Below are positions 49,310-58,016 of a stretch of DNA of 64,000 nucleotides, one piece after another. Each line of letters starts with the position of its first letter. The stretch's first letter is position 1. This DNA comes from JAGWRA01 sp963711505 (lineage in GTDB: Bacteria; Acidobacteriota; Vicinamibacteria; Vicinamibacterales; CAVVIG01), in contig CAVQEJ010000003.1 in the NCBI GenBank assembly GCA_963711505.1, forward strand, positions 1,488,001-1,552,000. The letters run 5' to 3'. The position numbers and the translations under genes are program-made. Below the pieces are notes generated by a model, which was given only the letters and a program-made list of their open reading frames with translations, did no database searches and was not told the DNA's origin.

Positions 49310-51342
49310 TCACGCGATCCACTTCCAGGACGTCGACGGCCTGCCTGTCTTCGGCTGGTGCGTCATCACCTCAATCTGGTCGCGCTGCACCAACGTCTTT
49401 TCAATTTCCAGCAGTTCCTTCGCCGGCACATGTACGCGCTGCGCAATCACCCGCCGATTAAGCGTGCGTCCTTTGATGATGACGACGCATTTCTGTACCG
49501 TGACCTCGAAGGCCGATTCGTCGGTGCGCGCCTCGAACGCTTCCGTGTACCCGATCCAGCGCGTGATCACCTTGACCGCGGCGTCCGCATCCTCTACCGT
49601 GACAGCTACGTGCTGACTCTCCAGCGCGTACTCCGGCTGTGGCCGACCAGCGGCCGAGAGCATCGCCACCTTGCGCGCCATCACGCCCATGCGCACGGTC
49701 ATCTGGCAGCGGTCCGCCGATTCGTCAAGCGGCTTGTCAATCGCTTCGTCAATCCGTTCGAGTACACCGGGCTCAAACACCACGGCCTGCGCAGCGGTGC
49801 GGACGCCGATGTCGTGCAGCCACTTCACCAGCGCATTCGGGATGGCGTCCTCAGTTAAGGCAAATTGCGGCAGGCGCGAAGGCTTCGACTCCGGCATGAC
49901 GACGGCAAACCGCGTAAGCAGGCCGGAGCCCACGGCCGTGCTGTCGAGGTGTTGAAATATCGTCGGGGTCGCACAGCCGATGAGGGACAACGTGACGTTG
50001 CTGATAGAGAAGGCGTCCTCTTGACGGTCGCCGTCAGTCTTCTTGGCACCTTTCGACACGCGCCGGTAGGTGTAATCCGTCCGTGCGTACAGTTCGAGCA
50101 GCAGGCCGCGCATCCCGGCCAGGTACGTCGCGTTGAGCATCTTCGTGAGCGTGTCCGTGAATTCGTCGATGGCCCACAGCGCGGCGCCGCCGTTGCAGAG
50201 GGTCAGACTTTCGACGAACGACTCCTGCGTCATCTGTTCGGGGAGCAGCACTCGGGGTAGCGCCTGCTTGAGCGTCTGCACACCGTAGTCCTTCGCCGTG
50301 GACTTGCGCGTGCGGCCGGGGTCGCCGACGAGCAGGACATAGAGGTTCGTGCGCAGCCCGTCCGCTGAGCCCGAGATGCGGGCCGTGAGCGATGACGTGG
50401 CCGCCGCGAGCGCGACGAGTGCTGCCGCCTCGTGAAATTCCAGCGCGGCATCACATTGCTTACTGAAGTGCTCTATCCACGTCGTGACGAAATGGCCGGG
50501 CGGGAAGGCATGGGTAAAGGTGTACGGGACTGGTACTGCTGGCGCGTCGGTGGCCTCGCCAGCAGGGGCGGACTCTGGCGCGAAGACGTCGGCCGCCGCC
50601 ACCAGGGTGAGTAGGTCGGCCCGCGTGCCACCAGCCGCGAGCCAGTCGCTGATGTCACCCTTCACCGGCAGGGCGGGCAGGTTGAGCACCTTGACGGCTA
50701 GCCCGGCAGCTGCGCAGGACACCGCGACGGATTGCCCGTGTGTCTGCCCTGGCGGGTCGTTGTCAGGAAGGACTGTCACGCGGAGACACCCGGCGGCCAC
50801 TAACTGCTCGGCGTACCCGGCCGCCATTTTCCGGCACCGCCAGCGTTCGTGGTCGCGTTCAGCCCGAGCGCCCGGATAGCGCGCACGTCCTTCTCGCCCT
50901 CGGGCACTCAACACCTCCGTGCAGTCGGCCAGCTCCGGCAGGCCGAACAGCACGCGCCTGTACGCCATCCAGATTCCAGACCCAGCCGCCAGCACCATCA
51001 GGCCGTCGCTGCCGGAAAGTCTTCTCGGGCTCGCTGGACCCGGAGGCTCTGGTACAGCAGCGAGTCGGTTTCGTCGCGGTAGTCGTAGACAGCGATGGGC
51101 GCCCCGAGCGTTGATTTCGGGCCGTGGCCGTTGCTGCTGATGAACAGGTCCTTCATCGTCAGCCCGACCGCACGCAGCACGGCGTCTGTGTCGCAGCCGG
51201 CGAGGCACTTCATGAGCACCTTGTCGCCTTTGAGGTTGATGCTGAGCGAGGCCGTGCGGTCCTCGTGCGCCGGACAGCGCCCCATGTAGCCAACGCCGAC
51301 CGCCTTGGCGCCGAATCGCCTGGCGACGTCTTCGACGTTCAC
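49310..51342 (-). CDS. Primase/helicase: CHC2 zinc finger, Toprim and DUF3987-like helicase, several frameshifts
   Basis: About 675 residues, the replication protein of the element. Starts at GTG 51342, overlapping the upstream stop by 4 bp. N-terminal zinc finger: GRCPAHEDRTASLSI ... KCLAGCDTDAVL. Then a Toprim region with VLPDNDPPGQTHGQ (the DxD-type acidic site) and a RecA-like helicase, with Walker A seen as LLVGDPGRTRKSTA and Walker B as LWAIDEFTD. The C-terminus ends GRPSTSWKWIA. At least three shifts lie between 50820 and 51040; the helicase part is intact. Resembles DUF3987 primases of plasmids and phage satellites. Confidence 0.85.
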
Positions 51343-51554
51343 TGCGCCTCCCGCTGATCCAGTTGCTTCATCGCGTTCGTGGCGTCCACCAGCCGCGCCA
51401 CGCACGCCTGAAGGTCGTCACCGGAGATTTGTGTTCCGTCTGGCGGCAGAAAAAGGTCGGCCAGCATCCGCGCCACGGGATCGTGAATTACTTCGTGGGT
51501 CGGGCCGGCGCCGAGCGCCTCAATCGCGACCACCTTGGCAGGTCGCGTCATCAT
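51339..51554 (-). CDS. Small hypothetical protein of the element
   Basis: 71 residues from ATG 51554 (MMTRPAKVVAIEALG), then MLADLFLPPDGTQISGDD and ACVARLVDATNAMKQLDQ. Overlaps the regulator gene upstream by 35 bp and the primase start by 4 bp, so it is in the replication operon. Helical, no recognised domain. Confidence 0.5.
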   Translation of the reverse strand: MMTRPAKVVAIEALGAGPTHEVIHDPVARMLADLFLPPDGTQISGDDLQACVARLVDATNAMKQLDQREAQ

Positions 51555-51720
51555 CACTTCCCGCCTGCGCCGCCAGCCAATTTTCGAGATCGCTGCGCAA
51601 CCAGGCGACGCGGCCAACGGAGATCCGGATCGGGGCGGGAAACGCGCCCTGCCGACGCTTCCGCCACGCGGTGACGGCGCTGAAGCCGACGACGAGCTGA
51701 AGGTGTTTGGCCGCGACCAT
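51520..51720 (-). CDS. AlpA-like excisionase/regulator
   Basis: 66 residues. AFPAPIRISVGRVAWLRSDL then ENWLAAQ is the winged-helix end of AlpA/MerR-type DNA-binding proteins of integrated elements; VVGFSAVTAWRKRR is the recognition helix area. AlpA proteins bind near att sites or promoters and influence integrase expression and excision. Start at ATG 51720 is the first plausible codon; a longer N-terminus cannot be excluded because of nearby frameshifts. Confidence 0.75.
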   Translation of the reverse strand: MVAAKHLQLVVGFSAVTAWRKRRQGAFPAPIRISVGRVAWLRSDLENWLAAQAGSDDDATCQGGRD

Positions 51721-51766
51721 GTGCGAGCGCGGGTCGAGCCGGCCCGGCGAGGCTCGCGGGCCGTGT

Positions 51767-52379
51767 CTAGCGTGCTAGCGGATGTAGCGGTTTGCGCGTC
51801 CATGAAAGGCATCATAGACAGCGCGGCGAAGGTGTTTACTAGCGAACCCCCGAGGTTCTCTACTAACGCTTGGCGGGACGCTTCGTCGGGCGAATCTTCC
51901 TGGGCATTTATCGCGTTCACCGTGCTGTATTCGACGCCGTGCTGACCCGCGACTTGATCCATGATTTCCGTGATGTTGCGATCTCCCGGATCGACGATGT
52001 CACCGGTCAGCCCGTGCGCCTTCCTCATGGCCTTCAGCTCGCTGCGCGTCGGACGGGCTTCCAGGTGCTGGATGTCGTCGAGGATCTCTAGATCGCGTGT
52101 GGCAGTCTTCGCTTGCTGCACCGCCAATCGGCTGCCGTTCTTGTTGCTGATCTTGAGCGCATGCGCGATGTCCTTCGCCTTCGTGTAGGTCGTCGCCGTG
52201 AGCACTGCCGCCCACACGTCGAAACAGTCGAGCACCCACGCGGGGATAGCAATGCCTGCCGTGCGTGCCGCGTGGTAGGCGCTCCACGCATGGATCGGAT
52301 TGCCACTCTGGAGGTAGAGCGCCTGTTTCCCGTCCATGAGGGGGGCGATCATCATCGCCTTGAAGCGGTCGATGTCCAT
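51767..52379 (-). CDS. Phage/plasmid-type hypothetical protein
   Basis: About 204 residues from ATG 52379 (MDIDRFKAMMIAPLMDGKQA). LQSGNPIHAWSAYHAARTAG and AIPAWVLDCFDVWA form a pattern I recall from uncharacterised proteins of mobile elements. AQQAKTATRDLEILDDIQ-like helices follow. The end is uncertain: the frame runs on past the regulator, but a one-base shift near 51800 would give the stop at 51767. It begins 23 bp after the integrase stop. Confidence 0.5.
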
Positions 52380-52402
52380 CGTCAGCTCCTCGCCGCGAAC
52401 GG

Positions 52403-53604
52403 CTAGACGTCGGCCGGCTTCTGTTCGATGATGCCCGCCGTCAATACCCGCGCCCACGCATCGAGCGCGATCTTCTTCTCGGCGTCGTAACTATGTCGAT
52501 CGTACACGCTCTGATGCCGGGCTCCGCATGGTTCAGGATCTTACTGACACCACCAGCCGTTGGACGTGCCGCTGCCGGTCATCAGGCTCGCGGCCGTGCG
52601 CCGGCAAATCATGCCCCCGGAAGTCATCGATCTCGAACGTCGCGGCGGCTTCCGCCTGAAGGCGCTTGCTCCGAGCGCCAGCCAGCACGAACGGCGAGGG
52701 GGTCCGGCTTCTTCTGTGCCTTCAGCCCGCGCGTCTTCCTTCGCGCGGAGGGCGGTCAGGATCGCCAACGCGGGCGCGCTCAGCGGGACGCGGTGACTCT
52801 ATCTTGTTCTTGCTGGGTCGGCCGGCAGCGTCCACCAGCCGGCGGTCAGGTCGAGTCTCATCCCACGTGAGATCGTGGACTTCGTTGGCGCGCTGCGCGG
52901 TCAGCAGTCGGAGCTTCCATGACGGCGGCCATCTCCGCCGGCAGCTTCTCGCACGCTGTCCAGAACTGCCGGATCTCGTCGTGCGTCAGCACGCGATCGC
53001 GGCGCTTCTCGACGCCTGGCCGGGCGGTGCCCGTCACGGGATTAACTCTCGACGACGTCCATCTTGAATCGCCACGTTGAAGAACTTGCTGAAACAACGC
53101 CCTGACTCATCGCGCATCGGCGCGGGCCGCTTGGCGATCCGAGTCGATCAGTTCCCTCATGTCGCGGCGCGTGATGTCCTTTCATCAATTTGTGCCGCCA
53201 CTGCTGGCAGCACGTTCCTCTCTGAGACTGGCGTCCATGTCCTTCCACGAGGTGTTCTTCTCTTTTGCGTGCTTCTCGATGTAGGTCTTGGCTAAGTCGC
53301 CGACGGTGTCGGCGTCGCGCCGTTCCCTGCTTTGAGTTCGGCCGGATCGATGCCGGCCGAGGACCTGCTTGCGGGCCTCGCGAACCCGCTGCCGCGCGTC
53401 GGCCAGGCTCAACGTCGGAACCTGCCGAGGGTCAACCCCGCTGATCCGCCGACCGATCCGGTAGCGGAGGCTCCACGACTTCGCGCCGCTCGGTCGTCGC
53501 CGCGCCGATGCGTAGGCTCTGCGCCGCTTCGTGTCGACGACGTAGCGAGCAGTGGCCCCCGGCTTCAGGCTCGCGACCGTGCGCGCCGTGAGGTTCGTGA
53601 TCAT
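52403..53604 (-). pseudogene. int: Tyrosine integrase (P4-type), heavily frameshifted
   Basis: Catalyses site-specific integration at tRNA-Lys. The N-terminal DUF4102-like part reads ITNLTARTVASLKPGATARY, AKSWSLRYRIGRR and PTLSLADARQRVREARKQVL. The C-terminal catalytic part has HDLRRTAASLMTGSGTS (H-x-x-R), ILNHAEPGI and VYDRHSYDAEKKIALDAWAR with the nucleophile tyrosine, ending before TAG at 52403. More than eight frame changes in 1.2 kb, far denser than elsewhere, so either the gene is decaying or this stretch was poorly covered. Family and orientation are nonetheless certain. Confidence 0.85.
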
Positions 53605-53779
53605 CTGCGGCCTCTCTTGGTGACTGCCCGTGACCGCCGCCGATAGTCACATGGAAGTCACTCGAATGGAAAATTCTTGAAATCGACTGAAAGCCATTTA
53701 AGCACAGAATACTCAGTAAATCTAGCCATTATAAAGGGTAAGCCGTTTCAGGCGATTTCAGGAATGACCCGCTTATTCG
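53605..53779. other. AT-rich gap between integrase and attR
   Basis: No gene seen. It is markedly more AT-rich than the flanks, with short repeated GTGACT/AGTCAC pieces (53615-53660) that could be integrase or excisionase arm sites, and TATAAAGG near 53732. Confidence 0.45.
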
Positions 53780-53826
53780 GTGACTTTTAATCACGGTGTC
53801 CTGGGTTCGATCCCCAGGGGGCCCAC
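53780..53826 (+). repeat. attR: tRNA-Lys 3' half, right copy of 47-bp direct repeat
   Basis: Repeats 44932-44978 with one mismatch. It lacks the acceptor 5' strand and D arm, so it is not a tRNA gene. It is followed by CCAGCC and so carries the CCA tail of the ancestral tRNA gene. Confidence 0.9.
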
Positions 53827-54206
53827 CAGCCTCCAACTTTTCGTTCAGTCCACGGATCGCGGTCGATCTGGATGGCGGAATGTTCGTCGGAGGGAGTCGT
53901 TTGATCAGCCGCACTTGGGGACAAGACAGCAGGTCGCGCACCTGCGCGAGGGCCAGCGCGACCTAGCTGGAGAAGAGATCCAGGCGAACTGGCCGGGCGA
54001 CGAAACAGAAGCGCACCTCGGCGCGTCGCCGGCCTACTGTCAGACGATGACGCGCACGCGCGCCCTCAAAGACATCGGCGCATTTTGGCCGCCGTCGCCC
54101 GCGCGGAGCGTAATGCCTAGAGCGCTGCCACGCGACAGCAACACTTTCGCAGGTTGGCGAACAATTAGCACCAGGGAAGTGAGGCACTCGTGCACCCACC
54201 TCGGTC
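53827..54206. other. Intergenic/unassigned sequence right of attR
   Basis: No convincing gene on either strand; open frames here are low-complexity shadows. Base composition is more balanced than the core genome, which marks it as part of the accessory segment continuing to about 56930. Confidence 0.4.
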
Positions 54207-54939
54207 CTATTTCTTCCTCTTGGGCCGGCACAAGCCGACAGAAAGCCCACACCTAGGGCGGTCAGCCGAAAGGCACCCGGCTCTGAGCCGACCCATTTCA
54301 ACTCATGAATGCTGCCACCTTCGACGACCGTCTCAATGGCGGCAGCCAGCGTCGTTTTAGACAGAGGTATGGTTGCGAGAAAAGATTCCCACTCGCACGA
54401 GAACGTCCTCGAGCAAAGCGCGACCCGCCTTGTCAAGCGCCGACACACCGAGCGCAGTGTAGGTCCGGCAACAACGACACGTGCGCACCTTCTCTCCAAT
54501 AGTCCCTGCGCTCCTGCAACCGCGTATACAGCCAGTCGAGAGCCTTCACCTCGCTCGCACCTAGCTCTCCCAGAATGTGGCAGTAAGACGCCTTCCCTTC
54601 TTCAGGGTTAACCGCCGCGGACGCCAGCAACGCAGCCCACTTCTTTCGCAATGCGTCGTCTTCTTCTAAGGACAATCTTCTCAAGGATCGTCCAGAGAAT
54701 CCTTCCTGGCACAGGGTTGGACTCAGCGCCTACTGACTCAATGAGACCGGAAGCATGCGCCAAGACATCGCGCGCGCGTTCAACTCGCCTCTCCTTCCAG
54801 GCGATAAGCGACGCAGCCGCGCTTTCTCCGACTGCCTCCAATCCCAGGCCCCGAGAAGCCTCGACAGCAGAACCTCGGCAGTTCCGAATGCGACGCCACC
54901 ACCGAGGCCGAGGATAGTCAGCGTGTTACCGTCAAGCAT
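54207..54939 (-). CDS. DUF4393-like protein, frameshifted
   Basis: About 243 residues. MLDGNTLTILGLGGGVAFGT leads into a helical region (ESAAASLIAWKERRVERARD), then the DUF4393 core PGRILWTILEKLSLEEDDAL, where the last part is read in the next frame, RKKWAALLASAAVNPEEGKA and ILGELGASEVKALDWLYTRL. Frame changes occur near 54860, 54655, 54480 and near the end. The C-terminal LKWVGSEPGAFRLTALG resembles the family's winged end. DUF4393 function is unknown. It is divergent from the reverse transcriptase and shares the intergenic region with it. Confidence 0.65.
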
Positions 54940-55221
54940 CCGCCCCTCCGCGCCGACACATTATCGTCCGCCAACGCACACGTCCAGAGCGCCCTTCCAC
55001 AATCCACTCCTCAGCTTTCGTCGTATCATAGCCCCCCAAGAGGCCATCCAAGAATCTCTCAGTCTATAAGTGCATTCTGCAGCAGTCCCGCCGGCTTCGA
55101 CGAGAGCTACTTGCCACGGATGGTGCCGCCATACAAGCGCTTGCGACGATCCCAAACCCGCGCGAGAACGCGCCTTCCGAGGGCGCGTGCACGCACCGCG
55201 CACGGCACCTCCTCGCGCGCG

Positions 55222-55250
55222 TTGAACCTGAGCCCCCAGCGCGCTACACT
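55222..55250 (+). promoter_or_regulatory. Putative sigma70-type promoter of the reverse transcriptase
   Basis: TTGAAC (55222-55227), 17-bp spacer, TACACT (55245-55250). A start near 55257 would give a 60-base leader. The wider gap 54940-55316 has no gene I can support and also must hold the promoter of the divergent DUF4393-like gene; it includes GC-rich self-complementary stretches (CGCGAGAACGCG, CGAGGGCGCGTGCACGC) that might belong to a structured RNA. Confidence 0.5.
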
Positions 55251-55316
55251 GCGAACGTCACAGGCCACCGAACTACCCAATATTCATTTAACGCCTCGAG
55301 CGTCGCCCTACACACT

Positions 55317-56886
55317 ATGTTCACTCTTTCGGCACAAGAACTGGATAATGCATTTGCGGCCATCTCGCATCACGGATACAGTGCCCTGCTTCCCGAGGCA
55401 CCGGAGTGGAAGGTTGTTCAAGCGAACTGGGCGATCGTACGTGATGCCATTGAGCGCATCGACCTTGATACCTATGCCCCATTCACTCCGATGGTCGTGT
55501 TCGCTCCGAAGAATCGAGCACTGACTCGCCCACTTCATCTCCTGCACCCTCAAGATCTGTTGATCTACACAGCGTTGGTCCTGATTGCGAAGAACGACAT
55601 AGAGTCCAGTGACAGCACGGACAGCAAGGCGCGTCTTCTCCTACCGAGCCGACCCGGCCAAGCCTGGCGAACTGTATTCCGTTGGCGGCAGCTACAGTGC
55701 CTATCGGGCCCAACTACGACGAAGGGCCTCGTCTGAGCGGATCAAGTACGTCGCCGTGGCCGACATTGCTGATTTCTATCCGCGCATCTATCAACATCGC
55801 CTACAGAACGTCGTCGAGACCGTGGCGAGCAGTCAGCATGTTCGCGACGTCGGAAGGGTACTGGCCAAAAAGCTAATCGGCAACTTGATGGGCCGCAACA
55901 GCTATGGCATCCCGATCGGGCCGTATGCGTCCCGACTACTTGCCGAGGCTATCCTCATCGACGTGGACTCCTTCCTCCAAACGCGGAACGTCGACTTTGT
56001 ACAGCTGGGTTGATGACTTCAGCGTCTTCTGTAGAACCGAATATGAGGCGCAGTCGACTCTCTTCGGACTAGGCGAGTGGCTCTTTTCCAACCACGGCTT
56101 GACCCTTCAGGCCGCGAAGACCCGAATCGTGCCAATTGCGGAGTATAGAAGTGAGCATCTGGTCGAGCCAGAAGAACAGTTAACAGGCCGAGATGCAGTT
56201 CTAGCTATGTTTCGCGATCTTCGATTTCAATACGATCTGGAAGACGATGAAATTGAGGACTCGGAAGTAGAGGACGCCCTTTCCGTTCTACAAAGCAACA
56301 ATCTGCGAGGCATGCTGTCGGCATCCCTAGCTGACACACAATTGGTCGACTACCCCATCGTGGCATATGCCCTTCAGAAGCTTCCGAGGATTCCAGGTGC
56401 TTCTGCGGATCTGAGACAGAGAAGTCCTAAACTTGGTGATTGACAACGCTCAATTACTGTATCCGGTCGCCGAATCGATCGCGGGCTACGTTCTATCTTT
56501 CAATGACCTCAGCTGGAGGGAGCAGAAGAATATTGCCGCAAAGCTTCTAAAGCCCCTGAGGAACAAGCGACACCAACCTCCACCCGTCCTAATGCATTAT
56601 GGGTCTTGCACATTTTTGCGGCGTCGCGCGAATGGAATCACGCCCAAGACATCGTGAAGCTCTTCGAAGAGACGCCTTCTGAGGTAGTCAGACGTCAGGC
56701 ATGCTTTGCCGTGGAGGCTTCTGGCGCGCGGGCACAGGCTTTGGCTCTGAAAGGCGCGTACACGAGGCCGCATCGCCGCTACTCAAGTTGGCAATTCTGT
56801 TTGCCAGCCGAAAACTGGGCTCAGACGAGCGGAAGCACTGGCGACTTCCTCAGGGCGTAAGCGGCGTCATTGAGAAGCAAGTTTAG
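55317..56886 (+). CDS. Reverse transcriptase of unknown-group/abortive-infection type, frameshifted
   Basis: About 522 residues. N-terminal region: HGYSALLPEAPEWKVVQANW, YAPFTPMVVFAPKNRALTRP, LLHPQDLLIYTALVLIAKND. RT motif A: YVAVADIADFYPRIYQHRLQ (catalytic Asp in DIADFY). Motif B: GIPIGPYASRLLAEAIL. Motif C: SWVDDFSVFC (the DD pair). After residue 270 a helical, HEAT-like region runs to the C-terminus. Single-base shifts near 55626, 56001, 56416 and 56740, plus a net two-base shift near 56605. There is no group II intron maturase, thumb X domain or retron msr/msd sign. RVT family with antiphage Abi/DRT-like features; exact group not determined. Confidence 0.8.
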
Positions 56887-57016
56887 AGGCAACGCGACTC
56901 ACCCAAACACCGTCGGCGTCACTTCATCACACTTTTAATACCCACCTGGTCATCTGGAACCCGGGGTCGCGTCTCAGCCGGATTCAATCACGTACCGGCG
57001 GTTGAAGCGGCGGATT

Positions 57017-57047
57017 CCGAATTGAGAATTCGGAATTGAGACTTGAA
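57017..57047. repeat. GAATTGA heptamer repeat with palindrome
   Basis: GAATTGA, GAATTCG, GAATTGA, GACTTGA form 7-bp units; CCGAATTGAGAATTCGG at 57017-57033 is palindromic apart from the centre. It lies at the 3' side of the lipoprotein gene that begins the right-hand core segment. Confidence 0.75.
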
Positions 57048-57085
57048 GACGTGACGCGGCGGGCGCGGGAAGCGGCCAGCCGGCG

Positions 57086-57957
57086 TCAGCGCTCTTCCCA
57101 CACCACGCGTCCACGCTGATCGACCAGCCGGACGGGCAGCGTGGCGTGGAACATGTCGTGCGCGAACCACGACAGCCAGCCGCCGCTGTCGCTCGCGACT
57201 TCGAGACGGGCGTCGGCATCGAGCGCGTACGGCGCCAGGCGATCCGGGCTGCCGGGGTCGGCGTGGTCCCAGACGGTGACGTGCGGCACGGGCTGCGGAC
57301 CGAACTGGAACGCCACGCGCACGTCGCCCCGCTCGTCGAGCAGCCGCACCGCCGTCCACTGCTTCTCCACCAGCATCAGCGACACCCGCAGCCGCCCGTC
57401 CGCGTCGACAGGCCGACGCCGGGTTCCGCCGCCGACGACAGTCCCAGCACCGCGAACGTCCGCCCATCCCGGTCGACGAACTGCCGATCCTGGTCGGGGA
57501 TCGCCTGGTCGATCGTCAGGCCCGGCGTCCACGGCACCACCAGGTGGTAGAGACGCGCCGTCATCCGCCGCGCCGTCACCCAGTCGGCGCCGAGTGGCGC
57601 GCGGCGTCCGCTGACGGTCTCGTAGCGCCCGTTCGCGTCGAGAAAGCCGAAGCTCAGTTCGGGCCCGACGCTGAACGACACGGCGGGACGGCCCACCGGC
57701 GGCACGCCGAGCGCCGCCGAGAGCTGACCGTCGCGGCGCAGCGTCACGGTGAGGTCGGTCGCCCGTGGCGCGGCGCGGCACGACAGCTTCAGGCTGCCGT
57801 CGGGGCCGACCGTCAGCGTCCCGAACTCGACGCCGGCCGCATCCTGGAAGTGGAGGGTCTGGGCGGGAACGAAGGTCGACGGAGCCCGGCCGATCGGCGC
57901 CGGCCGGCATGCCGTCACGGCCAGCAGCAAGGCGCGCAGAGACCCCCATCGACGCAT
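57086..57957 (-). CDS. Lipoprotein of unknown function, frameshifted
   Basis: About 290 residues. Signal LRALLLAVTAC gives a lipobox. The body is beta-rich: FQDAAGVEFGTLTVGPDGSL, FSVGPELSFGFLDANGRYET, QFVDRDGRTFAVLGLSSAAE, and after a net two-base shift near 57415, VEKQWTAVRLLDERGDVRVA and VASDSGGWLSWFAHDMFHAT. The paired DxNGRxE / DRDGR / DERGD units suggest repeated beta-hairpins. No known domain assigned. Confidence 0.65.
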
Positions 57958-58016
57958 CGTCGCAGTCTGTCCCTGTCGCGATATCCGAGTCAACCGTCGG
58001 GACGACGCCGCGTCCT

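Larger units (their letters stand above)
44932..53826. mobile_element. Integrative element inserted in tRNA-Lys (about 8.9 kb)
   Basis: Bounded by the 47-bp direct repeats. Contents in order: short membrane ORF, two zinc-ribbon membrane proteins, then on the minus strand a run of small genes, a zinc-ribbon protein, a CHC2/Toprim primase-helicase, an AlpA-like regulator, a phage-like gene and a tyrosine integrase next to the right attachment site. Base composition is lower in GC than the flanks. No structural phage gene is recognisable, so satellite-like or integrative/plasmid-derived are the options. Confidence 0.85.

Noticed and set aside
53780..53826. Second tRNA-Lys gene
   Set aside because: Only the 3' half is present; the acceptor 5' strand and D arm are missing, as expected of an attachment site.
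44906..53826. Complete prophage
   Set aside because: No terminase large subunit, portal, capsid, tail or lysis gene can be recognised in 8.9 kb.
53729..53941. Minus-strand frame containing PGDRTQDTVIKSHR
   Set aside because: This peptide is the usual artefact of translating the antisense of a tRNA 3' half.
55317..56886. Group II intron or retron
   Set aside because: No intron domain V-like structure, maturase domain or msr/msd-type inverted repeats were seen next to the RT, and the motif B and C variants differ from those classes.
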